Assembly: GCA_029339505.1 (NCBI GenBank)
Contig: JAQISU010001235.1
Span: 33,393,315-33,457,314, forward strand
Source: Unio delphinus
Taxonomy: Eukaryota > Mollusca > Bivalvia > Unionida > Unionidae
Direction: 5' to 3'
DNA length: 64,000 nt
Shown here piece by piece: positions 1-11,597 of the stretch. How positions within the stretch are numbered: the stretch's first letter is position 1; each line of letters opens with the position of its first letter. A program made the translations under genes and the position numbers. A model generated the notes under the pieces. It was not told the origin of the DNA. It did not search any database and worked only from the letters and a program-made list of their open reading frames with translations.

Positions 1-55
1 TGCAGCGTTACCCCTCCAGTATCCCCTCGGAGAATAATAAATTGATTCCATATTA

Positions 56-437
56 TTAATTACCAGCACCTAACATCAATTTACTTTTCATAGCCGATTT
101 TATCAAAAATGAAGACAATTTTTCTTTGAAGGATTTATCAGGAATAGCATTTAACGCATGAATTAATTTCACATCTGCGAGATGCCTGTTTTGCAGATTG
201 CTGCTTTTATAAGCAACATCATGAAGGTGACAGGCCTTATCAATGTCATTTATTGGTTCTTCACCGGGGTTGGGTTGATTTTGATTATTGAGTCTGATAT
301 CAAGTCTGGCTCCTGGTCCACAGTAGCTATATCCTGGGAGGTGCTTTTCTCCGGGGTATTTTGCCCATGGGGTTCCAGGGAGTTTTGCTAATTTGGCTGC
401 GATATCACCTCCTCGTTTTTTTTTAAATCAGATCTCA
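56..437 (-). CDS. Polinton/adintovirus-like phospholipase A2-domain protein (no start codon in this frame)
   Basis: This minus-strand frame is open from the stop at 438-440 to the TAA at 56-58 and has no ATG near its beginning. Its translation carries the hallmarks of the virion-type PLA2-like family found in parvoviruses and in Polintons/adintoviruses. A calcium-loop motif YCGPG lies at 311-325 and is preceded by a WAKYPGEKHLPGY-type segment. An aspartate-rich stretch and a His-Asp pair (HD at 218-223, within ACHLHDVAY) follow, then an R-x-x-AD segment. In related elements this domain belongs to a minor capsid protein thought to act on membranes during entry. It directly follows the zinc-ribbon reading frame at 388-573 but sits one frame away from it at a run of nine A. 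The two are probably parts of one gene. The family assignment is by motif recognition. Activity cannot be judged, and the frame break may make it a pseudogene. Confidence 0.75.
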
Positions 438-573
438 TAGACACAAATCTAAATTTCTTTGTACCACATTGCACGCATTTACCAGAAAGCGCTGATCGGT
501 TATTTTTAGTTGTAATCGTCGTCAAGTCATCTGTGCCAGTACGCGTTTTACACTTCACACAATATAGATCCAT
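388..573 (-). CDS. Small zinc-ribbon protein (DUF5679-like), N-terminal part of the PLA2-like gene
   Basis: This 61-residue minus-strand reading frame begins at an ATG only five bases from the start of the divergent ATPase frame. Two CxxC pairs (C5/C8 in YCVKC and C33/C36 in CVQCG) with basic residues after the second pair match the short DUF5679-type zinc ribbon seen in viral and archaeal proteins. The frame ends in a terminator soon after the run of nine A at 426-434 (plus-strand T). The PLA2-like frame continues from that run in the -1 frame. In related mobile elements a zinc ribbon of this kind stands in front of the PLA2-like domain, so I read this as the N-terminal part of the same gene. 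Cys spacing is seen directly. The family name and the fusion are from memory of the family. Confidence 0.7.
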   Translation of the reverse strand: MDLYCVKCKTRTGTDDLTTITTKNNRSALSGKCVQCGTKKFRFVSMRSDLKKNEEVISQPN

Positions 574-578
574 AATTT

Positions 579-1250
579 ATGTATAGAAATATGGATATAA
601 TTGATTTTTCAGCGACTAAAACAAGAGAACCAATTAAGCATCATGCAGCGCTACCAAACTCTATCCGGATGATTATAATCGGGCCATCTGGATCCGGTAA
701 AACGCAATTGTTGCTCAATTTAATAATGAGATGGATGAAGTGGGATAAGTTGTATTTAATTGCCCCTAGCGTAGATGATCAACGATGTTATGAAGTGTTA
801 AAGGATTTTAACGAGAATGCATCAGAAATTAAGGGTGAGAACGCCATTGATTTTATAACCGATATCGATGAAGCACCGAGTATTGATGATATTGATGGAG
901 ATATTAACAATTTAGTCGTATACGACGATATAATGTTGGATAAACAAAAAAATCCTGCTAGAATATTTTCCCGTGGGCGTCACAAAAACACTGACGTGAT
1001 ATATGTCACTCAACGCTACACTCAGGTTCCAAAAGTGATCAGAGATAACTGCAATTTATTGTCTGTATTCAACGGAGTTGATACTCATACGCTACGAAAT
1101 ATTTGGCAGACATGGTGTTCTGATATGGACTTCAATCAATTTAGAGATTTCTTTAGTCATGCTCAGTCGACTCCGCACGGATTCGCAACAATAAATTTAC
1201 ATGATCCTCGGACACGATATCGTATCGGACTTGATCAAATATTCGGTTAA
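579..1250 (+). CDS. A32-like DNA-packaging ATPase of a Polinton/Maverick (adintovirus-like) element
   Basis: The intact 223-residue frame encodes a FtsK/HerA-superfamily packaging ATPase that would drive genome DNA into capsids. Walker A is GPSGSGKT at residues 35-42 and Walker B is LVVYDD at 112-117. The following segment FSRGRHKNTDVIYVTQRY (130-147) includes the sensor glutamine Q145 and is typical of the A32 branch from Polintons, adintoviruses and poxvirus relatives. Length fits that family. A second Met at residue 5 (position 591) is an alternative start, and it would widen the gap to the divergent zinc-ribbon gene. The rest of the element (polymerase, integrase, major capsid) would lie left of the window. 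No stop or frameshift is seen, so this copy is young or under constraint. What is not visible is whether the element is complete. Confidence 0.9.
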   Translation: MYRNMDIIDFSATKTREPIKHHAALPNSIRMIIIGPSGSGKTQLLLNLIMRWMKWDKLYLIAPSVDDQRCYEVLKDFNENASEIKGENAIDFITDIDEAPSIDDIDGDINNLVVYDDIMLDKQKNPARIFSRGRHKNTDVIYVTQRYTQVPKVIRDNCNLLSVFNGVDTHTLRNIWQTWCSDMDFNQFRDFFSHAQSTPHGFATINLHDPRTRYRIGLDQIFG

Positions 1251-1287
1251 AATCGTAAAAGAATTATTAACCCAGAACTGAAAACTT

Positions 1288-1519
1288 TAGCAGCAGAGAG
1301 GGTGGATGACAACAAGTTGCGACCAAAATTGATTAAAAAATCGTTTTCATTTTTTTTAGTTAAAATGATTTCGTAGGGAGATTTCAATCAATTTTTTGTC
1401 TGAAAACGTTGTAGGGTTCGCCTTTTTTGGGTTAAAATAAGATCGTAGGAAGGCTCGTTTTAGGATTTCAATCAAAATTTTGTCTGAAAACGTTGTAGGA
1501 TTCACCCTCTCTGCTGCTA
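1288..1519. mobile_element. Small inverted-repeat-bounded element with an internal tandem duplication
   Basis: A perfect 17 bp inverted repeat, TAGCAGCAGAGAGGGTG at 1288-1304 and its reverse complement at 1503-1519, bounds 232 bp. Inside are two copies of a roughly 85 bp unit, easily followed by TCTGAAAACGTTGTAGG near 1400 and 1485. I see no convincing target-site duplication. It could be a MITE inserted beside the Polinton ATPase gene, or a terminal or regulatory part of the Polinton. Confidence 0.6.
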
Positions 1520-1693
1520 GTTTGTATCAATGATGACTGCAGACGGCATATAAATGAAAGCCCAGGTGTTGAATAAACTCCTTGTAACAGCCATAAACTC
1601 ATTATTTGAACTTACTGGCAGGATATCAAATACAAAGGTTAATTTATTACAAAGCAAGACGACTCCGAAAGCTGACATTCAATTCCTATTAGC

Positions 1694-1942
1694 GTGGATA
1701 TTTTTTTTAACTATGCATGTGTATACAAAGTCGGCCGACATAGGGAAGCCAAGGAAAATAACTACACGTCTCGTATTAAGAGTGCAGATAAACAAACAGT
1801 TGTGGACTGTATTGTGAAAGCAGTCGAATCGCTTCAAGACAAGCCAGATCTGATCGGAAAATCATTTAAAGTTTGTGGGTACTACCCATTTATCTCGTTA
1901 TCATCGGGCCCGAGGAAATATTGTCGACATAGGCGGATGTAG
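1694..1942 (+). pseudogene. Possible C-terminal fragment of a pogo/Tigger-like DDE transposase
   Basis: A plus-strand frame reads through a segment ending in KSFKVCGYY, preceded by a helix-like VVDCIVKAVESLQDKPDLI stretch. This resembles the conserved tail of pogo/Tigger-type transposases, where a segment with SF+xCG follows the catalytic domain. No catalytic DDE residues are visible upstream and the frame is short. The call rests on this motif alone and could be wrong. A T-run near 1700 and a G-run near 1946 flank it. Confidence 0.25.
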
Positions 1943-1950
1943 AGAGGGGG

Positions 1951-4930
1951 GGGGACCTGAAAAAAAGATAACATGAAGACAGTATCAATGTGAAACACAC
2001 TTGTATATCGACAAATTACATTTTGGCTACCTTTGTGTAATAAAATCCAAATTAAAATATTGCATTGATCACATCCTGATACGAAAAAACATTACGATAT
2101 TCAACGTCGGCATTATCACATTATCAAAAAATTTCACAGACCTCTTTGCGAGATGTTCATCCCTTAACTTCCTTACAAGCCTTCACAGCAAAAAAAACAA
2201 ACCTTGTTTTAATCACCGATCACTTTCAAATGTCTCGGAAGCGCGTAATCCATATTTTCACGCAATTTTTATATATGGGATTCAGAAAATCACGTATACT
2301 CTGTACGCATTAATATCCTGGACAGCAAATTTAAGGGCTTGCTAGTCCTGCTTCGACCACCTGTTGATTGGAAAATTGTGTTCATCAATTGATCCTTTTA
2401 GCTGTGCTGATATTTACAATCAGAAAATTCAGTGGCTGAATGACCCAGTGATGTACATGCTGTCATTGTAAGATTACATCTGAAGAACATGACCCACAAG
2501 CGAGGCGGCAAGATCAAAGACTTAACTAGCTGAAGAGTGGTGAGAAAATGTGCTGCTATGTTTTTTTTTTCATCCGACCGCGACATCAAAAGCCTGGCGG
2601 CAAGATCAACTAATTGTTGAATAAAGTATGGGTCGGAACTGGCAGTTTGTCGACATAAATTATTAGAAAACAAAGTACAGTCACTATCTACTGGTATATC
2701 TCTCTCTGTCTCTTTCTTTTTCTCTCTGAATATATTTTTACGAAAAGTCAAACAACCAACACTCAGAGTTTTCTTTTTTAAAGTTTTACTTAATAAAATA
2801 TACGTTTGAGTACATTTTCTGACATGTACTTTTCGAATGATTTAAAAGGTGTCCCACTCCAAAAAAGCTATTTGTCCCAGAATATACAGTGCACAAAAAA
2901 GATTACTTTTAAAATAAAATTATGGTGTCCCAACAAATACGGTGTCCCAACATATACGGTAAATACGGTATAACAAAATTGATTTTTTTTTTGTATTTAG
3001 AATCTGATTAAAAATGATGGATGGTGTCCTACAATCGAAGTCAGGGTTTATTCTGTTAGTTTTCATAGTTACATTGAAGTCTAAGCATTGTCAAAGTGCA
3101 GTATTGATCCAGCGTGGCATCAGATTATTGTGTTGGTGATTCCATTAAGTAGAGTCATATTAATTTTTTTTCAAACTATGATTAGTATATGAGCATTGTT
3201 AGACCACAGTTTTGTTTCTTGTGTCCTTTAAACCACTACGTTATCAGTTTATTACTGGCAGCTGTAATATCACTAATCAGTTTAGTGATAGCGTGAAGTG
3301 TGTGTGTGTATTTGTTAGAAAGCCATTTCCTAATAGAATAAAGTGAGAATTAGCGTCATTATGTACACACCCACACAAGCACTTCAAGTATGGCTATCAA
3401 CAGGCTGGGTCACATATTAGCCCCCATGGTCATTTTGAAAAGCATGGGAATAAAATTGGATTTCACCTGAACGAGAGAAAATAATACAATTAAAATGTAC
3501 CTTAGGAAAAATGAAATGGTCAATTTATTTATGGTCAGTTTCATATTGATTTTCCCAGTTAAGTTTAATGTTTAGACACTGGAATCAATACAGAAGATGC
3601 CAGCTTTGGTTCAATGTTTCTAATGTCAGTCTTCAGTTTCGGATTTCAGTTGTGGTTGTTGGTTTTATCATGCTGAGGAAATGCTAAGTGCTTTTCTCAT
3701 AAACATTCTGAGGGAACTGACATGGGCAGGTATCCAACCCAATCCTTCGATGATAAATCTGATGATGTACCAACTCGATTGCCATTTGTAATGATGGATG
3801 GCAAGATTATAGCAATAAAATATGTTGTCTGTCATTTTTTGTCCCATCTTAATGTTTCTACACCATTATTCTTTCAAAGTTATAAGCTATTGTTCATAAT
3901 ACATTTTGCTGAGAACATTTTTTTTCCTGATCAAGAATTTGCAAATATTTTTACTTGGTAATTAGCTGAAAATTTAGGATTACCGGTAAGATTTTCCCAG
4001 TAACTTAATTAATACCCTGCATCACTTCCACTTATCAAAAAATTAACGCAAAGACAAGACTTACAGACAGTATGGTACTTCTTTTGATCCTCTGCTTCTT
4101 GAAGAATCATCTGACCAAATAATAAAATCTTTCCAATATTATATCCTAACCAAGTAGATTTTATCTATGATCATTTTCAATGTCAGAAGATTTTGGCAGT
4201 AGCAACAGGCCTCAAGGGACAAGAAGTTTCAAAAGAATCATTACATACTTTATTATTTCCTTGTCATTTTTTATATTGTAATTGATTTGTATTATTCTGG
4301 GCTTTCGTAAAAATGGAAGATGCAGAATTTGATGTGGTGTGTCAGTACAGTGCTGCAGCAAAATTGTAATGGAATTTGTATAAACATTCCAGAACTGCTG
4401 AAAATGGATTTTCGTGAAAAATGTTGATACATGTAATATATCTGCTATAATACTTCTGTAACAAAGGATCTAATGGAATCATATGCCAGAATGGCACAGC
4501 CTTACACATGCCCAATCAATAATAAACAAAATATTCAGAAGCACACAATAAACTACGGTTTTCCTTATTTTTCATTTTTTGCATCAAATATCCTAAAAGC
4601 TATTCAAGAATATGTTATATTTTAACAAGTTTTTTTTCTTCATCTTGATAAATAATTGATTGACCTTTAATTGTCAAAACAGCCCTTTTTCTGTATGGTT
4701 TGAGGCTGATGCTTTTAGTATATGAACCAGAAATATTTATTAAAATGAGAAACATAATACAGTAAATTTATGTTCATGCATAAAATCTGTTCTAGTTTTG
4801 ATATTGCAATACAGGCTTGCAAACTCAGTATGGATATGTGAAAATATTGTAGATGTTAATTATCATACTGAGAAGTTCAGATTGGCACATCAGGTCAAAC
4901 CATTATTCCAATGCATACATGCATAACCTA
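1951..4930. other. AT-rich non-coding sequence with no recognised feature
   Basis: I see no convincing coding region, splice-bounded exon or transposon protein here. The short frames present have no recognisable domain. Around 2850-2970 the phrase GGTGTCCCA recurs with TATACGGTAAATACGG nearby, which may be the edge of an old DNA-transposon relic, but the borders are not clear. Confidence 0.5.
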
Positions 4931-4934
4931 TCTA

Positions 4935-5064
4935 CTTACCTGCCTGCCTGCCTGCCTGCCTGCCTACCTACCTACCTACCTACCTATATACATACATACA
5001 TACATACATACATACATACATACATACATACATACATACATACATACATACATACATACATACA
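4935..5064. repeat. Compound tetranucleotide microsatellite (TGCC)n-(TACC)n-(TACA)n
   Basis: Consecutive runs of TGCC, TACC and TACA/CATA tetranucleotides form one uninterrupted block. The frame through it is an artefact of the repeat. Confidence 0.95.
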
Positions 5065-5180
5065 CATGTATTCTCAGATTTTGAGTCAATAGGCTACAAG
5101 AAGTGAAATTGTTTAAATGTTGACACGAAGAAGGCAAATGTTTCCTGTTTTATTGTCATAACATAAAAATTATTTTGTTG

Positions 5181-5365
5181 TCACTTATCAATACCATTGT
5201 GTCAGGATTTCTTAATGTCACTTATCAATATCATTGTGTCTGGATTTCTTAATGTCACTTATCAATACCATTGTGTCTGGATTTCTTAATGTCACTTATC
5301 AATACCATTGTGTCTGGATTTCTCAATGTCACTTATCAATACCATTGTGTCTGGATTTCTTACTG
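5181..5365. repeat. 37 bp minisatellite, five copies
   Basis: The unit starts TCACTTATCAATACCATTG and recurs at 5181, 5218, 5255, 5292 and 5329 with few substitutions. The exact 37 bp spacing shows a simple head-to-tail array. It is unrelated in sequence to the 37 bp array at 20.7 kb. Confidence 0.95.
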
Positions 5366-5707
5366 TCTATCAAGCTGGATGAGAAATTCATTCAGTGCAT
5401 TGTACCAATTGACTGTGGGGATGAAGTCAGTTTTATGCAAAATATGACTGGAATTCATTTCAGGTTGTCAAAAGGGAATGGTATAAAATGGATTGAAAAT
5501 ATAATCCTTGCTTTAGATGTCTCAGATTCAGACATGATATTTGCATTGAATAGATTCTCTGCTTTTGAGGCTTTTTAAAAATAGTCATGATACAGTGGTC
5601 ATCATTTATCAGCACTTGTGCTACATATATTTTGCTACAAGTCTGTATTGCATCTGTCAGTTTTTTCACTTTGAGCTATATAAATAAAATTCATCAGGCA
5701 TACCAAA

Positions 5708-5713
<6 letters not shown>

Positions 5714-5793
<80 letters not shown>
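5714..5793. repeat. (TA)n microsatellite
   Basis: About 80 bp of pure TA dinucleotides preceded by a short TG run. The Tyr-Ile frames on both strands here are repeat artefacts. Confidence 0.97.
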
Positions 5794-5796
<3 letters not shown>

Positions 5797-6321
5797 CCCA
5801 TATTCCCTCACAACCAAGCACACATCACCAAAAACTGATGATATTCAATTGGTGTTAAATGCACTTGTTTGTATCAGACACACACGCTTGAGGACCTAGT
5901 AGTTAATCCTCATTTATCTACAGGTATACAGAATTAGGTATGATTGAAAATATATATACAAGTATCTTGTTCTCATAGATATAATGAGACTAGTATGGCT
6001 TATATTTCAGTTTGTATATTTATTCCAAAAAGATTTACTCATTGTGTGTACTTTTTTCATTTCAAAGAGAAATAATTTTCATTTTTACAAGTGGATTGCT
6101 GCTTAAATTTTTTTGTTCTTGTTGTAGAAGGATTTATTGCTTATTCGATTAAACTTTGTATATAGTGTCTTTGTGTATTTCCTACAGAATTATTGTTCCT
6201 ATGGTTTTGTCGGTTGCTAAGCTTTTCCCCATCAATTTAAACCCCATAGTGTTATTTATCATTAATCAGTATGCCATCAAATGAAAATATCTGCACACAT
6301 ATTTGTTTAGAGCAACATTTA

Positions 6322-6918
6322 AACAAGTAAATAATGCCCATAACGGATACATAATGCTCATACACAGATAAATAATGCCCATAACCGATACATAGTGCCC
6401 ATTGCAGATATATAATACCCATTGCAGATACATAATACCCATAAAAGATACATAATGCACCTAAAAGATACATAATGCATATTACAGATACATAATGCCC
6501 ATAAAAGATACATAATGTCTATAAAAGATACATAATGCATATTACAGATACATAATAACCATACCAGACACAATGCCCATACCAGATACCCATACAAAGA
6601 CACATAATGCCCATAGCAGATACAAAATATCAATACCAGATACATAATGCCCATACCAGATGCATAATACCCATACAAATATATATAATACCCATAAAAG
6701 ATACATAATGCCCATAAAAGATACATAATGCATATTACAGATACATAATAACCATACCAGACACATAATACCAATACACAGACACATAATGCCCATAGCA
6801 GATACAAAATATCAATACCAGACACATAATACCCATACACAGATACATAATGCCCATAGCAGATACATAATACCCATACACATATATATAATGCCCACGC
6901 TGAATATATACTGCCCAT
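6322..6918. repeat. 20 bp minisatellite, about 30 diverged copies
   Basis: The unit is close to ATAATGCCCATAxxxGATAC, with variation mostly in the CATA-xxx-GATA part. Longer blocks recur inside it; for example the stretch near 6530-6640 resembles 6720-6820. The unit lacks stop codons on the minus strand, which leaves three overlapping frames open, the longest 186 codons. Since 20 is not a multiple of three, these are not evidence of a protein. Confidence 0.92.
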
Positions 6919-6968
6919 ACCGGTGCATCTTGTATTAACATTTTTAATCTAATATAAAACTTGAAATA

Positions 6969-7835
6969 GGGCATCTTGTATTTTACTAACATTGTAATTC
7001 TATTCTAATGTGAAACTGGAAACAGGGCATCTTGTATTTTACTAACATTGTAATTCTATTCTAATGTGAAACTGGAAATAGGGCATCTTGTATTTTACTA
7101 ACATTGTAATTCTATTCTAATGTGAAACTGGAAACAGGGCATCTTGTATTTTACTAACATTGTAATTCTATTCTAATGTGAAACTGGAAACAGGGCATCT
7201 TGTATTTTACTAACATTGTAATTCTATTCTAATGTGAAACTGGAAACAGGGCATCTTGTATTTTACTAACATTGTAATTCTATTCTAATGTGAAACTGGA
7301 AATAGGGCATCTTGTATTTTACTAACATTGTAATTCTATTCTAATGTGAAACTGGAAACAGGGCATCTTGTATTTTACTAACATTGTAATTCTATTCTAA
7401 TGTGAAACTGGAAACAGGGCATCTTGTATTTTACTAACATTGTAATTCTATTCTAATGTGAAACTGGAAACAGGGCATCTTGTATTTTACTAACATTGTA
7501 ATTCTATTCTAATGTGAAACTGGAAACAGGGCATCTTGTATTTTACCAACATTGTAATTCTATTCTAATGTGAAACTGGAAATAGGGCATCTTGTATTTT
7601 ACTAACATTGTAATTCTATTCTAATGTGAAACTGGAAACAGGGCATCTTGTATTTTACTAACATTGTAATTCTATTCTAATGTGAAACTGGAAACAGGGC
7701 ATCTTGTATTTTACTAACATTGTAATTCTATTCTAATGTGAAACTGGAAACAGGGCATCTTGTATTTGACTAACATTGTAATTCTATTCTAATGTGAAAC
7801 TGGAAACAGGGCATCTTGTATTTTATTAACATTGC
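6969..7835. repeat. 56 bp minisatellite, about 16 copies
   Basis: Units beginning GGGCATCTTGTATTTTACTA recur every 56 bp from 6969, ending in a partial copy at 7809. Copies are nearly identical, differing mainly at GAAATA versus GAAACA just before each unit, so the array is recently homogenised. A more diverged unit lies at about 6920-6968. Related but strongly diverged units (TGTGAAACTGGAAATGGGGC) occur at 12.4-12.85 kb as part of a segmental duplication. Confidence 0.95.
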
Positions 7836-8369
7836 ATCTCTGAGGCTGGAGATGGGAGAGCTTGTACATTTACCAGGATTTTGCAAGATTTCGGATAGAT
7901 AAACTACTTCATTCATTTTTCCTTTCAAAACAATAATCAATGGTAATTTTATTCAGCACAGTCAATGGAAATATCTGTCAACACAGTCAATGGTAATATC
8001 TGTCAGCACAATGTTGTATGATGGTGCATTTGATCAATATAAACTATGCTATCTGTTCATGTTCAAGATGTTCTATGTATATTTGACATGATTGTACTTG
8101 ATCCCAGTAAGAACATTAAATTTGTAAAATATTCATGTCAAGTAGTCTTGATACCTATGCTGCTTAAAGCATTCCTAAGTACATGATTAGCATTATCAGT
8201 TTCATAGTATAAGTTTTTTTTTTTTTTTTATGGTTTTTGCAAAATACCCAATTGAATTTCACAAAATGTAATTGGATCCAAACCAGGGAGTAAAATATAC
8301 AATTTAAAACATTCTTATCTGGAGCTCTGCAGCAATTCCTCACTGTAATTTCCTTCAGTATAACAGTTC

Positions 8370-11300
8370 TTGTTACAAGTACCTTCATTATAACACAGTT
8401 CTTGTTATAAGGACCTTCCTTATAACACAGTTCTTGTTATAGGACCTTTGTTATAACACAGTTCCTCTTCTAAAGATCTTCATTATAACACAGTTCCTGT
8501 TATAAAGACCTTCATTATAGCACAGTTCTTGTTATAAAGACCTTCACTATAATATAGGTTTTTTTAAAAGGACCTTCATTATAACAGTTCTTCTTATAAG
8601 GACCTTCATTATAACAGTTCTTGTTATAAGGACCTTCATTATAACACAGTTCTTGTTATAAGGACCTTTGTTATAACACAGTTCCTGTTGTAAAGATCTT
8701 CATTATAACACAGTTCTTGTTATAAAGACCTTCAATATAACACAGTTCTTGTTATAAAGACCTTCACTATAATAGTTTTTTAATAAGGACCTTCATTATA
8801 ACAGTTCTTGTTATAAGGACCTTCAGTATAACAGTTCTTCTTATAAGGACCTTCATTATAACACAATTCTTCTTATAAAGACCTTTGTTATAACAGAGTT
8901 CCTGTTCTAAAGATCTTCATTATGACACAGTTCTTCTTATAAGGAGTTTCATTATAATATAGTTCTTACTATAAGGACCATTGTTATAACACAGTTCTTG
9001 TTATAAGAACCTTCATTATAACACAGTTCCTGTTATAAAGACCTTCACTATAATATAATTTTTTATAAGGACCTTCATTATGACAGTTCTTGTTGTAAGG
9101 ACTTTCATTACAACACTGTTTTTGTTATAAGGACCTTCATTATAACACAGTGTTTGTTATAAGGACCTTAATTATAACACAGTTCCTGTTATAAGGACCT
9201 TCACTATAATATAGTTCTTTTTATAAGGACCTTCATTATTACAGTTCTTTTTATAAGGACATTCATTATAACAGTTCTTGTTATAAGGACCTTCATTATA
9301 ACAGTTCTTGTTGTAAGGACCTTCATTACAACACAGTTTTTGTTATAAGGACCTTCATTATAATAAATTCCTGTTATAAAGACCTTCACTATAATATAGT
9401 TCTTTTTATAAGGACTTTCATTATAACAGTTCTTGTTATAAGGACCTTCATTATAACAGTTCTTGTTGTAAGGACCTTCATTATAACAGTTCTTGTTATA
9501 AGGACCTTCATTATAACACAGTTCCTGTTGTAAAGATCTTCATTATAACACAGTTCTTGTTATAAAGACCTTCATTATAACACAGTTCTTGTTATAAAGA
9601 CCTTCACTATAATAGTTTTTTAATAAGGACCTTCATTATAACAGTTCTTCTTATAAGGACCTTCATTAAAACACAGTTCTTCTTATAAGGACCTTTGTTA
9701 TAACAGAGTTCCTGTTCTAAAGATCTTCATTATGACACAGTTCTTCTTATAAGGAGTTTCATTATAATATAGTTCTTACTATAAGGACCATTGTTATAAC
9801 ACAGTTCTTCTTATAAGAACCTTCATTATAACACAGTTCCTGTTATAAAGACCTTCACTATAATATAATTTTTTTATAAGGACCTTCATTATAACAGTTC
9901 TTGTTATAAGGACCTTTGTTATAACACAGTTCCTGTTGTAAAGATCTTCATTATAACACAGTTCTTGTTATAAAGACCTTCATTATAACATAGTTCTTGT
10001 TATTAAGACCTTCACTATAATAGTTTTTTAATAAGGACCTTCATTATAACAATTCTTGTTATAAGGACCTTCAGTATAACAGTTATTCTTATGAGGACCT
10101 TCATTATAACACAGTTCTTCTTATAAGGACCTTTGTTATAACAGAGTTCCTGTTCTAAAGATCTTCATTATGACACAGTTCTTCTTATAAGGAGTTTCAT
10201 TATAATATAGTTCTTGCTATAAGGACCATTGTTATAACACAGTTCTTGTTATAAGAACCTTCATTATAACACAGTTCCTGTTATAATGACCTTCACTATT
10301 ATATAATTTTTTTATAAGGACCTTCATTATAACAGTTCTTGTTGTAAGGACTTTCATCACAACACTGTTTTTGTGATAAGGACCTTCATTATAACACAGT
10401 GTTTGTTATAAGGACCTTCATTATAACAGAGTTTCTGTTATAAGGACCTTCACTATAATATAGTTCTTTTTATAAGGACCTTCATTATTACAGTTCTTTT
10501 TATAAGGACATTCATTATAACAATTCTTGTTATAAGGACCTTCATTATAACAGTTCTTGTTGAAGGACCTTCATTACAACATAGTTTTTGTTATAAGGAC
10601 CTTCATTATAACACAATTCCTGTTATAAAGACCTTCACTATAATATAGTTCTTTTTATAAGGACTTTCATTATAACAGTTCTTGTTATAAGGACCTTCAT
10701 TTTAACAGTTCTTGTTGTAAGGACCTTCATTACAACACAGTTTTTGTTATAAGGACCTTCATTATAACACAGTTCCTGTTATAAAGACCTTCACTCTAAT
10801 ATAGTTCTTTTTATAAGGACTTTCATTATGACAGTTCTTGTTATAAGTACCTTTGTTATAGCAGTTCTCATTATAAGGACCTTCATTATAATGGAGATTT
10901 GTTATAAGCATCTTCATTATAACACAGTTTCTGTTATAAGGACCTTCATTATTATACAGTTTTTGTTATAAGGACCTTCATTATGATACAGTTCTTGTTG
11001 TAAGGACCTTCATGATAACACAGTTCTTGTTATAAAGACCTTCATTTTAACACAGATCTTGTTATAAAGACCTTCATTATAATAAGTTCTTGTTGTAAGG
11101 ACCTTCATTTTAACACAGTTCTTGTTATAAAGATCTTCATTATAATACAGTTCTTGCTATAAGGACTTTCATTATAAGACAGTTCCTGTTCTAAAGACCT
11201 TCATTATAACACAGTTCTTGTTCTAAAGACCTTAATTATAACACAGTTCTTGTTATAAAGACCTTCATTATAATACAGTTCTTGTTATAAAGACCTTCAT

Positions 11301-11597
11301 TATAATACAGATCTTGTTATGAGGACCTTTGTTATAACACAGTTCTTGCTATAAGGACCTTCATTATAAGACAGTTCCTGTTCTAAAGACCTTCATTATA
11401 GCACATTGCTTGTTATAAAGACCTTCATTATAAGACAGTACTTGTTATAAAGACCTTCATTATAACACAGTTCTAGTTATAAAGACCTTTGTTATAATAT
11501 AGTTCTTGTTGTAAGGACCTTTATTATAACACAGTTCTTATTATAAAGACCTTCGCTATAATATAGTTCTTGTTATAAGGACCTTCATTATAACATA
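8370..11597. repeat. About 3.2 kb array of a 30/32 bp hairpin-forming minisatellite
   Basis: Roughly 100 units contain TTATAACACAGTTCTTG then TTATAAGGACCTTC, with or without an AC dinucleotide (32 or 30 bp). Each unit holds TTATAAC...GTTATAA, an inverted repeat able to fold into a short hairpin. Higher-order structure is present: the variant AAGGAGTTTCATTATAATATAG occurs at 8941, 9751 and 10189, and the flanking variants recur with it. No coding function is implied. Confidence 0.95.

Noticed and set aside
1288..1519. Inverted repeat as the Polinton terminal repeat itself
   Set aside because: Both arms lie on the same side of the ATPase gene and are only 198 bp apart; true Polinton ends would flank the whole element.
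2398..2751. 117-codon minus-strand frame as a gene
   Set aside because: No domain or family resemblance and no neighbouring coding signals.
5714..5793. Tyr-Ile repeat proteins on both strands
   Set aside because: Simple (TA)n translation.
6358..6918. 186-codon minus-strand frame rich in Tyr, Leu and Cys
   Set aside because: It lies wholly in a 20 bp minisatellite open in all minus frames; no domain and no start context.
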